Notes under the pieces: generated by a model
Database searches by the model: none
Told to the model about the DNA's origin: nothing
The model's input: only the letters and a program-made list of their open reading frames with translations
NCBI GenBank assembly: GCA_032209605.1
Contig: JASFXZ010000029.1
Coordinates: 3,709,001 to 3,773,000 of the forward strand
Source: Mactromeris polynyma
Lineage: Eukaryota; Mollusca; Bivalvia; Venerida; Mactridae
Reading direction: 5' to 3'
DNA: 64,000 bases
Shown here: one piece after another, positions 15,401-24,114 of the stretch
How the letters are laid out: each line of letters opens with the position of its first letter
Numbering within the stretch: the stretch's first letter is position 1
Made by a program: the position numbers and the translations under genes

Positions 15401-17250
15401 ATTTGTGTTTCGCTGGAATCCCTGGAATTGGTCAATAGTTACAGATGAGAAACAAGAGTATATCCCATCGACAAAACGTTACTAATATACACCAGGTCGA
15501 TGTGATTACTACATGCCTCCTGGCCGTACAAGAAAAATATCACAAATATATCAAACATACCAAAGGTAAACAGAAATGAATGAGTCATAACAATCAGGCA
15601 TGAGAATGCAAAATTTCAAATTAGCTGAAAATTCGGCAAGGGGTCCAGGAGGCAACTGAATCTCCTGGATTTTAAGCATCTAAGATGACTTACATAGTCT
15701 CAAAAACGGCCCTTGCGAAAAATCAAATCCGCTGATATTTGTGAATCTGCAGAAAATTCTCATGCCTGAACAATAAATCAACTACTCAGAATTTACACTC
15801 TTGCATATATAATAATGAATAAATGGATTTTGTAACAACATGTAATGACTTACTGTTTGTCCATAAGCAAATACTGTAGAATTATATCCCTCAAATGTAG
15901 ATTTAACCAACCCTTCAACACATAACGTGTATAATTCTTCCTGTAAAATTAAAAGCAAAATAATATATCCATATAAACGCATCAAATCAATTATACCATT
16001 CAGAAACAGTGCATTTTCATATGACATGATCAAATGAAAGCAAGCAAGTAACCATACTCAATGTTAACATTTGCAAGTGCAAAAACAACTTGATTTCAAG
16101 AACACATACTGTTAGAACCATTGAGCTGTGAGTGACTTATGGAACCCAGTTTGTGAGTAAATATTAGTACTAAATGTCCATGAAATTGTACTTTCTTCCT
16201 TCCGACATTTGTCGGTATTTTTTCAGACAGTCTAAGCAATACAATTTTCTCTCTCTCTAATGTACATTAATGTTGGTAACTTATAGATCTTATCAGGTTA
16301 TTGTCAACTGTATTTATAAGAGGATATCAAAAGAGCTTTATAACTTTCAACCATGCTTTTATGTTACAAAATCATTCAATGTTTTTATTGAATAACCATG
16401 AAATTTGAAATGTTTAAGTCTGTTTTTTTACAATGTTTTTGAAATAATATTAAGAACAAATTTGAACCAATGTATAATTCTAACGAAGTTAATCAAAGAT
16501 TAAGGATAGATGTAAATAATTGTAATCATTTATTTATCAAAACAGCAGAAGTTGAAGAAACATACCTGGGAGGTTTTAGGAGAAAGAACCTCATCAAATG
16601 TAAACCCTCTGTCTTTTCCCAAGATCAGCTGTTTTGTTGAGGGAATAATCTTCACACACATTTCATCTCCACTAACTTTTTCTTTTGGCTGCATGGGGCG
16701 AACCTTATCAATAAGAAATAATATTACAAGTTCACACTTCATAATTTAAACAAATAGACAGACTACTGACTAGGAGAATTTCTATGAAGATTCTAAACAT
16801 TTCTATGAAGATTCTAAACATATCATAATCTGGTTTGAAATTATCATATGTGCCTTATTTCAAGGAAGGATTACTTCATTTCTTTAAGATGGAGCTTTTT
16901 TTCTATATGATTTGCAATCACATCACTATAAAATATTATCTTGTTTTCTTAAAAGGCAGAATTGATCACAATTTTCTCTGTCAATCAATTCTTCCCATTC
17001 ACTACAGTCATTTACTGCGCACTGTTTGTGGCTTCCCATGAAATATCAGGGGAGGCTGACATGATTAAATACAATAGAATTATCAAAGTCTACTTTCTTA
17101 TATTGAGGTCTCAACACAACACTGCCGTAACTCATATTTATATCTATAGGAGTTACGACAGTGTTGCGTTGAGCCCTCAAATTATATTTAACTTACTCTC
17201 ACAGCCACCCGCACATTGACTTCCTGCATTGTTTTTTCCTTGCCTTCCAT
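443..17250 (-). CDS. KIF27: KIF27/KIF7/Costal-2 family kinesin (5' part, 16 exons; C-terminus off the window)
   Basis: Exons in transcript order: 17250-17197, 16703-16566, 15940-15854, 15255-15148, 14652-14517, 13776-13630, 12906-12832, 9735-9640, 9258-9137, 8344-8243, 7024-6944, 6481-6354, 5658-5523, 1570-1487, 867-781, 562-443. All junctions are GT-AG and all phases agree, giving about 567 codons. The motor domain spans roughly residues 11-355, with P-loop GQTGSGKT (91-98), switch I NEHSSRSH (209-216) and switch II DLAGSE (262-267), all intact. The stretches [18 protein letters not shown] and [15 protein letters not shown], and the neck ARNIKN followed by EEMQTEIK, match KIF27/KIF7 rather than KIF4 or KIF21. 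From about residue 425 the chain is charged and coiled-coil-like ([17 protein letters not shown]). Family knowledge: ciliary/Hedgehog scaffold kinesins. An AG at the end of TTTTCAG just upstream (about 17269) suggests a 5'UTR intron. KIF27 versus KIF7 cannot be settled here; invertebrates usually carry one gene for both. Confidence 0.93.
1232..1420 (-). repeat. tRNA-like SINE relic in kinesin intron 14
   Basis: On the minus strand it carries a B-box-like GGTTCAAACCCC and, further along, GTCCTCCACCTCTGATTC. A related copy with TGGAGGACATGACCGCTG lies at about 44296-44450. Confidence 0.45.
1848..2209 (-). repeat. Dispersed repeat, inverted relative to 58736-59093
   Basis: Blocks such as AGATGTATCTGGCTCATCTG, TAATACATTATGAGTTCA and CATGTTTGGTTAATTAGACA return as reverse complements in the same order near the other end of the window. 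Confidence 0.75.
2622..2739. mobile_element. MITE family B copy in kinesin intron 13
   Basis: CAGTCGAACCTTGTCGAATA to AGATGTCCGACTG, flanked by TA on both sides, with the family core TACCAAGTACTGGATAGAAAG. The CAGTCGAACCT end resembles pogo/Tigger termini. Confidence 0.7.
3952..4151. repeat. Imperfect 21-24 bp tandem repeat in kinesin intron 13
   Basis: About nine variants of GCAGCCTGTGACCTTGATGG follow one another, with GTAGAG and ACAGAG variants. Open frames across it are by-products of the repeat. Confidence 0.85.
4565..4655 (-). repeat. tRNA-like SINE head in kinesin intron 13
   Basis: The minus strand reads TGGTGTAGTTACTTCAGTGC (A-box-like) and, about 30 bp later, GTGGGTTCGTACCCC (B-box-like). 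It lacks a full cloverleaf, so I call it SINE-derived and not a tRNA gene. Confidence 0.5.
6698..6830. mobile_element. MITE family B copy (degraded) in kinesin intron 11
   Basis: It contains TAGTCGGACCTTTCGAATGG, then GCATAAGAAGATACATTGGG and CCAAGTATTCGGATAGAAGG, all matching the family B core. The right end is decayed. Confidence 0.6.
8776..8925. mobile_element. MITE family B copy (degraded) in kinesin intron 9
   Basis: GTACCTCGTTTATTCGAAAC, then TATCAGGTCCCGATGTATCT and GGCACATTGAAATGATATGG. The CAGT and ACTG termini are lost. Confidence 0.55.
9447..9622. mobile_element. MITE family B copy in kinesin intron 8, abutting the exon 8 donor
   Basis: CAGTTGGACCTCGTTTATGT to AAAGATCCGACTG, flanked by TA. 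It lies 11 bp from the GT donor of exon 8 (9634-9639 on the minus strand). Confidence 0.75.
10571..10762. mobile_element. hAT-like MITE in kinesin intron 7
   Basis: The termini are CAGGGGTTCCA and TGGAACCCCTG, flanked by ATAATA on both sides. CAGGGG-type ends are characteristic of hAT elements, whose duplication is normally 8 bp; here 6 bp match perfectly. The interior carries repeated CAAGGGTCAAA motifs and no coding sequence. Confidence 0.6.
11770..12380 (+). repeat. Dispersed repeat with about 3 internal direct copies in kinesin intron 7
   Basis: Units of roughly 150-180 bp containing GCGATAACTCC, CGAACTTGTCC, ATTATGCCCATACACATTCT and TTCTAAAGTTAT occur at about 11884, 12040 and 12226. 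An inverted single copy lies at 43260-43510. Confidence 0.75.
14191..14370. repeat. 36-bp minisatellite, 5 copies, in kinesin intron 5
   Basis: TTTGTACCACTCTCCAACTA and its continuation CACTTGCTATAACTAT recur every 36 bp from 14191. The unit length is a multiple of three, so several frames stay open through it; these frames are not genes. Confidence 0.95.
17103..17180. repeat. Near-perfect hairpin in kinesin intron 1 beside the exon 1 donor
   Basis: Left arm 17103-17133 and right arm 17150-17180 pair at about 28 of 32 positions around a short AT-rich loop. The right arm ends 10 bp from the exon 1 donor (17191-17196, minus strand). Confidence 0.8.
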
Positions 17251-17496
17251 CTCTCAAGTTATATATGCGCTGAAAATACAAATCAAATTATGTATACATT
17301 TATTCATGATCATCAGTCACTACTTTAGCTCAACTTAGCACTTTCATCCAAGATATATTTACTGCATATGTTCTATTTAATGCTCCTGCCCTATTAGATG
17401 CATCCCGACATTCTTTGAGTTTGAGAATGTGCTTCGTGCGGTACATAAAAAATTGTTTCTCATCACCAGAAGTCATTTCACCAACAGTAAACCAGT

Positions 17497-17592
17497 GGTA
17501 ACTGGTCAACTCGTACCTTAGTCAACTTGTACCTTGGTCAACTAGTACCCTTTCTTTGTTCAACTCGTACCTCCACAAGTCAACTCTTACCT
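17497..17592. repeat. Cluster of GTCAACTCGTACC-like motifs upstream of the kinesin start
   Basis: Five variants (GTCAACTCGTACCTT, GTCAACTTGTACCTT, GTCAACTAGTACCC, TTCAACTCGTACCTC, GTCAACTCTTACCTG) occur within 100 bp, about 250 bp upstream of the ATG on the kinesin strand. They may lie in the 5'UTR intron or promoter-proximal region. Confidence 0.5.
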
Positions 17593-19918
17593 GTCATTTT
17601 TTTATTACTTTTTTATTACTTTAAGCTGTATACTATTACTAATGCATATGTTTTAGTTTTTTCAGATATCAGTTGGGATTGACATCTGTTACATGTAAAT
17701 TATGCCAGAGGAAGCCTCGGAAAATGATAGTCATCAATACTTCAATAGGTGCATTTGGTTGTATAATTGGTCGTTTTGAAGATCGTTTGTTCCAGTAAAA
17801 GTATTTGCGGCTCACGTTTCATAATGTTTTGCAATTTGGTTCCATGTGATACGGTGGACAAAGTGATACAATACAAAACGTTTGCGATTGTTATCAGTAA
17901 CTGAACGCCAAGGAGCATCTTGATTCACAAGTGTTGTGACCGTCGATACATAAGCGGGCCAACGCGTCATCGTAAGGAAGGGCTCTGATTGGCTAACGAC
18001 CCTAGCGGGAAGGACAAATCACGGTGCACGAGAACTTAGGGTCTTGGCAGTTATTCGTTAGAAGCCGAGAGATTCAGACGCAATACCAATTACCTACAAG
18101 TACACGTAGACTTACAGGCGGATTATCCTAGAACCGAAACGACACATCAACACAAGTGACCCTCTCTATGATCTATCCCAGAATTAGAGTGAACTACTTT
18201 ACAATTATTTAGAAATGAGCATTTTGGCTTTGATGACCAACTATTACATCCACAGGTCGGTCCAAATTTAAAAAAATCTCAAACAAAATGTTCACTGTAT
18301 AAACTCACGCTCTGGAAATGCTTTCTTGCATGTTTTGGGTGGTGGGGGATTTGTTGAAACTAGTTTTGCACTCTCAGCATTTAAAATCAGCACTAACATG
18401 TCTTGATCGAAAGTATGCAGCATATGAAAAGTTACAAAACACGATAATGAAATATATTTACCTTCAATTAAATAATTGCATTCCGTAAATGATGAGTAAT
18501 TATGTACAAAGCAACGATGTAAACAAAAATTCCTTCCATTGAGAATTACTCCATTACGCATGCGCATTGTTCATATTAACCTAAATGAAAGAAATTGGGC
18601 GTACGGTACGGAATGAAGCGAAAGCTATTTAAAAAGCGCGAATTTACGCGTGGATACAGCATATACCCCACATCAATAATTTGTGTCATACTTCGAGTAA
18701 ATGAAAAACAACATGTTATTTATGCCTAGTTAATAGAATTGGCTATACTCTGTAATAAAATCGTTTATTATATCGTATAATGTTGTAAATTGATCATCAG
18801 TTCATTTGGCACCAACTCGAAGTAGAAGATATGTCCACACTGATCATGTAGTATCAACACTACCTATACTTCAACTGAAGTCGTCATATACAGCTTAGAA
18901 TTTTCATAGAATGCTCCTGTATGGAACAGTTAAACAGCTACCCGCTGGTACCTTTCAAGAGGGAGCCATCAAGGAACTCTTATCATCATCATTGATCATC
19001 TTTAGTAATTAATCGCATCACCCAGACTGTGTAATCTAGCTGTTTATACATGTGTATATGTCCGTGCTAGCTTTAAGTAATACAAGTGATGTACCATTGC
19101 TATGAAAATACAGCTAGTCAGTCTAATATTTTTCCTACATACTTATTGCTATACTAATAATATGTTTTCTGATGTTTATTCTTTAGGGGAGGCATTGTCT
19201 TATGTATGTGGCGTTCCCTGTAGCAACTTATTCTCTCTTATATTGTACTTTTTATATACGTTTCTTGATGATGTCTGTATCCATTATTCTTCCTCACTGT
19301 CTTTTACCTTTTTATGTATTTTACTACCACCAGTTAATTCCGTCGAATGATGCTCAAATTGTGACCGCTCAAAACATCTAACAAACACATACTTTTAATG
19401 TTAAAAACATTTTAACCTGCAGAAGAAGGCTGGTTGCGGGTGGATCCCAGGAACAAGGAAATAAAAAGTGAAACATTTCTCAGCGTAATTTTGTTGGACT
19501 GTGATGTGTCCAACTTTATGTCACACTGATAATAATATATTATCATAATCACACTTTTCAAATATCGTTTGTTTACTTACAACTACTTATATATTTAATA
19601 AAACGTCTGGCATTGGTTAGACGTCAGACATTCCAATCCAAACGTGTGTTTGTGTCTTTACTGTGACATAAATGAACTGCATGGACAGGGAAACACACAT
19701 AAATATGTTTGGTGTTTTTTTTGGGATTCTATGCACCGAAATATTTTGTAATAACTGGGAACAGTTTAATTCTTTTCTTGACATAATTTTCATGGTTTAT
19801 TCTCCCAATTTCGGCCTTTTATTACTGACTTTCCTGGCATGTTCCGTGGTTTATTCCATCCCTCCATTGAGCTCCTAAATTCTTCATCGTTGTTTTTCAT
19901 TGTGGGCCAGACTATACC

Positions 19919-21842
19919 CGGGTATGACTAAAATACGCAATGGAGATTTGTGGGGGCAATGGGGGCAATGGAGATTAAAATTCAATATACAGCGATTTTT
20001 ATTTTAAATATGTCACATATTCGACAAAGTGTGGTATATAAATGTGTAGATATTGTTTATAAATATGTTATGATAGATCTACTGTAAACAAATACATATG
20101 TAACGATTTTCACTTGGGCAATGGAGATTTTCTCGTACGCAATAGAGATTTTTTCACCGGCGCAATGGAGATTTCTCTCTATTATATTTACCATGTAAAC
20201 TTGTAAACTAACACACATTAACCCGATTTTGATTATGTAAATATGATTAATTTCTTCAAATATGCATGTACAATACTTATATATGTGAATTCACAACTGC
20301 AATGAAGTTTTTCCAGGTACGCAATGGAGATTTTCACTGGGGCAATGGAGATTTTCACTGGGGCAATGGAGATTTCTCCCTATTATATCTACCATGTAAA
20401 CTTGTAAACTAACACACATTAACCCGATTTTGATTATGTAAATATGATTAATTTCTTCAAATATGCATGTACAATACTTATATATGTGAATTCACAACTG
20501 CAATGAAGTAATGTAATGTAATTAATTTACAACAGGGATGACATCACACTTAAAACTACTTGTGACAATCAACAGGTAAATCAGTATAATTATGGAAGAT
20601 GAGAGGGTCAATAAGTGTTGATTGGACTTAATCCCCTTTAAACAGAAAACCTTTGATTCACCGAAAATAAAACCGCAATGGAATTCCTTAATTGCTTAAA
20701 AGCTTACTTACGTGTGCCTAATAAATTGCAATTAAAACTTAAACTCGAATGATAATTATTGGTTTGTTCGAGTAAAACAGAAAAATACGGTATATGTGAA
20801 ATTAATAATATCAACATTAAATTGTGTATTATGCGGAATTTCTTCCATACACACTTTACACGTACAATAAATATCCAAATAGGTAATATTCGACTCGCAT
20901 ATTATCAAATCATACCCAGTACGGCAAATGTAATTACTATTAATGTTTTACGTTTAATTTTCATACCGTCTTGTACTAGTATCCATTCGACCAGCGAAAT
21001 ATCTCCATTTCGCCCATACTCTTACGTATACATAAACTCTTACTTTATTATATTGCTTATTGAACAAGTATGAAATGTTATGCTATATTTCGTTTAAGAT
21101 AATACGAGTTATAGTGTGTAATTCTGCAAATAATAACGTTACGGATGTTCTGTAAAATTGCATTATTGTATATGGACTCGATCATAAAGGAAACTTATTA
21201 ACTTTATGCGTATGTAATTTCCAAAATCATGAAATATACTACGTATATAACTCTTCTATGATAAATAACTTTTTTGAGATCAGCCTTCATTGCGCATCTG
21301 AAGAATCTCCAATGCGTACGTAAAAATCTCCATTGCCCAAGTGAAAATCTCCATTGCGTACGAGAAAATCTCCATTGCCCCAGTGAAAATCTCCATTGCC
21401 CAAGTGAAAATCTCCATTGTGTACGAGAAAATCTCCATTGCCCCAGTGAAAATCTCTGAGAATTCACATATATAAGTATTGTACATGCATATTTGAAGAA
21501 ATTAATCATATTTACATAATCAAAATCGGGTTAATGTGTGTTAGTTTACAAGTTTACATGGTAAATATAATAGAGAGAAATCTCCATTGCGCCGGTGAAA
21601 AAATCTCTATTGCGTACGAGAAAATCTCCATTGCCCAAGTGAAAATCGTTACATATGTATTTGTTTACAGTAGATCTATCATAACATATTTATAAACAAT
21701 ATCTACACATTTATATACCACACTTTGTCGAATATGTGACATATTTAAAATAAAAATCGCTGTATATTGAATTTTAATCTCCATTGCCCCCATTGCCCCC
21801 ATTGCCCCCACAAATCTCCATTGCGTATTTTAGTCATACCCG
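19919..21842. mobile_element. 1.9-kb foldback element with long inverted arms
   Basis: The left end CGGGTATGACTAAAATACGC returns as its reverse complement ending at 21842, and the match runs about 370 bp inward on each side. Both arms carry a nested short repeat (GCAATGGAGATTTTC with variable CACTGGG or TCGTACG spacers) at about 20115-20375 and 21305-21460. A block of about 125 bp occurs twice in the left arm (20181-20308 and 20385-20513) but once in the right arm (about 21460-21575). The core (about 20515-21300) has no recognisable transposase; a 104-codon frame at 20759-21073 matches nothing I know. No clear target duplication is visible. It is probably a non-autonomous DNA transposon. Confidence 0.8.
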
Positions 21843-22289
21843 ACATGTAGAGCAAAACGTTAACAGCTAAGGGGAATAACCGATACGAGTTCGTTAAGTT
21901 TTAGACAAGATCCTACCGGAAGTGTTCTTTCCGGACAGAATCATAAATACAGAAGCTGATTTTTGCTGTTTTATCAACTTCTAATGCATACTGAGTCATA
22001 ATTTAAAGATGATATGTGAAATATAATCATATACAAACATTCCATCTTATTGTCATATTTGTAAAATCTCTGAAAACGAAAATTGATTGTATCCGTTGGA
22101 AGTGGGAGGGGTGAGTCAATGATAGTTTTCATATTTTCCGGTAGTCCTACTATTCAGGAAATACTCTCATTCTGCATTTATTTGTGGACATACTTGTATT
22201 ATATTTTTCCTCTTCATATGCTGTAAAGATACTTCCTAATAGTTCTGGCTTCCGTTTCTTACATGCCTGCATATGTTTCTAGTAGTAGT

Positions 22290-22480
22290 AGGTTGCTTAG
22301 CACTTTAAACTATGGATACTTCCTACTATCCTACTATGTCTACATAAATTTGTTTGAACTCTTGCAAGCACGAGATCTCTTCCGAGATCAAAGCCATAAT
22401 AAAATTGTTGCAACATCTGCCGTCTTGTTTCTGAATCAAGAGAAAATGACATTTTGATCCACTTTAAATATAATCGTCAT
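22290..22480. repeat. Dispersed repeat shared with about 26040-26215
   Basis: CTTCCTACTAT, TTTGAACTCT, CGAGAT, GTTTCTGAATC and GACATTTTGATCC occur in the same order in VPS18 intron 2. Confidence 0.5.
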
Positions 22481-22529
22481 ATTTACAATATTTCTTGGTT
22501 GGTATTCCCCTACATTAGCTTGATTTATG

Positions 22530-23537
22530 CGGTTACTCTTAATACCGAATAATACCGGATAATACCGAATAATACCGAATAATACCGAATAATACCGAAT
22601 AATTCGAAATAACTTCAGAATAATACATTTTTTCTGCAAATAACACTCATAATCGTATACTTTTAGGTGAAATATATATGAATATGGTATAAAAACCTGT
22701 TTTTGGCATAATTATGGTGGTCTAAAAATGTCTGTTTCATATATTTTTGAGTGACCTCCCTTAAGAATGTATGGATTGTTTCCCTTGGTTTAATTTAACT
22801 AATATTGGTCATTAAGTTTTTGTCCTAATATACTAGGTCCGCGATCTGATATTTAGCGCTTATTTGGTATGTACTTTAATGTCAGTAAAAAAAAATTATA
22901 TAATTATTATTTCCATTATTCCAATTTATTTTTACATTTTCTGTTCTTTCGTGAAAAACGGCTATTAAGAACAAACGTATATATTAATAAGAGCCGAACC
23001 AATAGATCGCAGACTTGTATATCAATATAATGACATGATTCATGAAAACATGGACATATATGGTTTATATGTCCGTGATGAAAATAAATAAGAAAACATC
23101 ACCTGTTTGTTTGTTATTTGTATTTCATATAACAAGGCTTTTAAGTATACTCACTATATATTTATAACTCACTGTACATAATAGCATGGTATCAAAACCA
23201 AACAGTGAAAGTAATTCATCAAACTACATATCAGACACATTGTCCAAGCATTTTATTATACATTTACACATTGAATGTATAAGGACCAAATGGCAAATCA
23301 AGGGAGGCAACCACAATACAAATACAAAGGGAGAGAAATCTTGGATATCATAAATGCTTGATTACAGCAGTCAAAACAATAGAACATTATAATTTTATAC
23401 CATATTCATATATATTTCACCTCAAAGTATACGATTATGAGTGTTATTTGCAGAAAAAATGTATTATTAGGTAGTTATTTCGAATTATTCGGTATTATTC
23501 GGTATTATCCGGTATTATTCGGTATTAAGTGTAACCC
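22530..23537. mobile_element. 1.0-kb MITE/foldback element with 9-bp target duplication (Mutator-like)
   Basis: The left end reads GGTTACTCTTAATACCG, the right end reads CGGTATTAAGTGTAACC, and the inverted arms continue through ATACCGAATA repeats and on to about 22700 and 23395. TGATTTATG flanks the element on both sides (22521-22529 and 23538-23546). A 9-bp duplication with long terminal inverted repeats is typical of Mutator-like elements; hAT (8 bp) is the alternative. No transposase frame is visible. Near the centre sits a hairpin (23050-23077). Confidence 0.75.
23050..23077. repeat. Hairpin at the centre of the 22530-23537 element
   Basis: TGGACATATA and TATATGTCCG flank TGGTT. The same 17-mer TGGTTTATATGTCCGTG is found again at 23740-23756 and inverted at 29193-29209. 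Confidence 0.65.
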
Positions 23538-24114
23538 TGATTTATGTAGAGTTCCGTTATTTATCTTATTTGTGTGTAAAATTATAATAATGACAATTTA
23601 ATAATGATTGCACTTCATCAGTCTCAAGCCGTTGACTGATAAAGTGACGGAAGTTCATAAGACTTACCAAGCGCAGTAAGCTTTGTGGGTAAATTATTTC
23701 TTGTTATTGTTTCACCGATATCAGCCAGTTTCCAATTCATGGTTTATATGTCCGTGGTCTTGGGGAATCCTTGACTGAGCATTACATCATTAGTCCAGGG
23801 ATTTCACTGATGTAGTTAAGTTGTTAAGGGGATTGAAATGACAGGACAACAAGTTAACTGCACAATTAAGGTAGAACCATATAAAAGAAGCATTTATGAT
23901 TGATATAATATTATAGTGACATTTGAAGTGTAAGAATAATGATGGATAAAGTAATGTTTAGAGCCAAGATTTAGGGGATTATCTAGGAGTTTCGTCAATT
24001 TAAAAAGTTTGTGTTCCTTGCGCCATATTAGGGTCTGGTCTTAGTTGTAAATCCATCACGGTATATTTAAATTATGTGAGTTTATCTATTTACAGACTTC
24101 CTGGTTGATTAAAT

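Larger units (their letters stand above)
17251..24114. other. Divergent intergenic region between the kinesin and VPS18
   Basis: It separates two head-to-head coding starts. It contains the motif cluster at 17497-17592, a GC-richer patch at about 17930-18060, and the two foldback elements that fill 19919-23537. Each gene has a likely 5'UTR intron, so the true promoters lie inside this interval. No protein gene is visible; frames at 18292-18567, 19102-19350 and 19672-19878 resemble nothing known. Confidence 0.6.

Noticed and set aside
20759..21073. 104-codon frame in the foldback core as a transposase
   Set aside because: No DDE or other catalytic motif is recognisable, and the composition looks like random AT-rich sequence.
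21204..21509. Repetitive frames (SLGQWRF, ENLHCPS type) in the foldback element
   Set aside because: They translate the internal satellite of the inverted arms, and their mirror images appear in the other arm.
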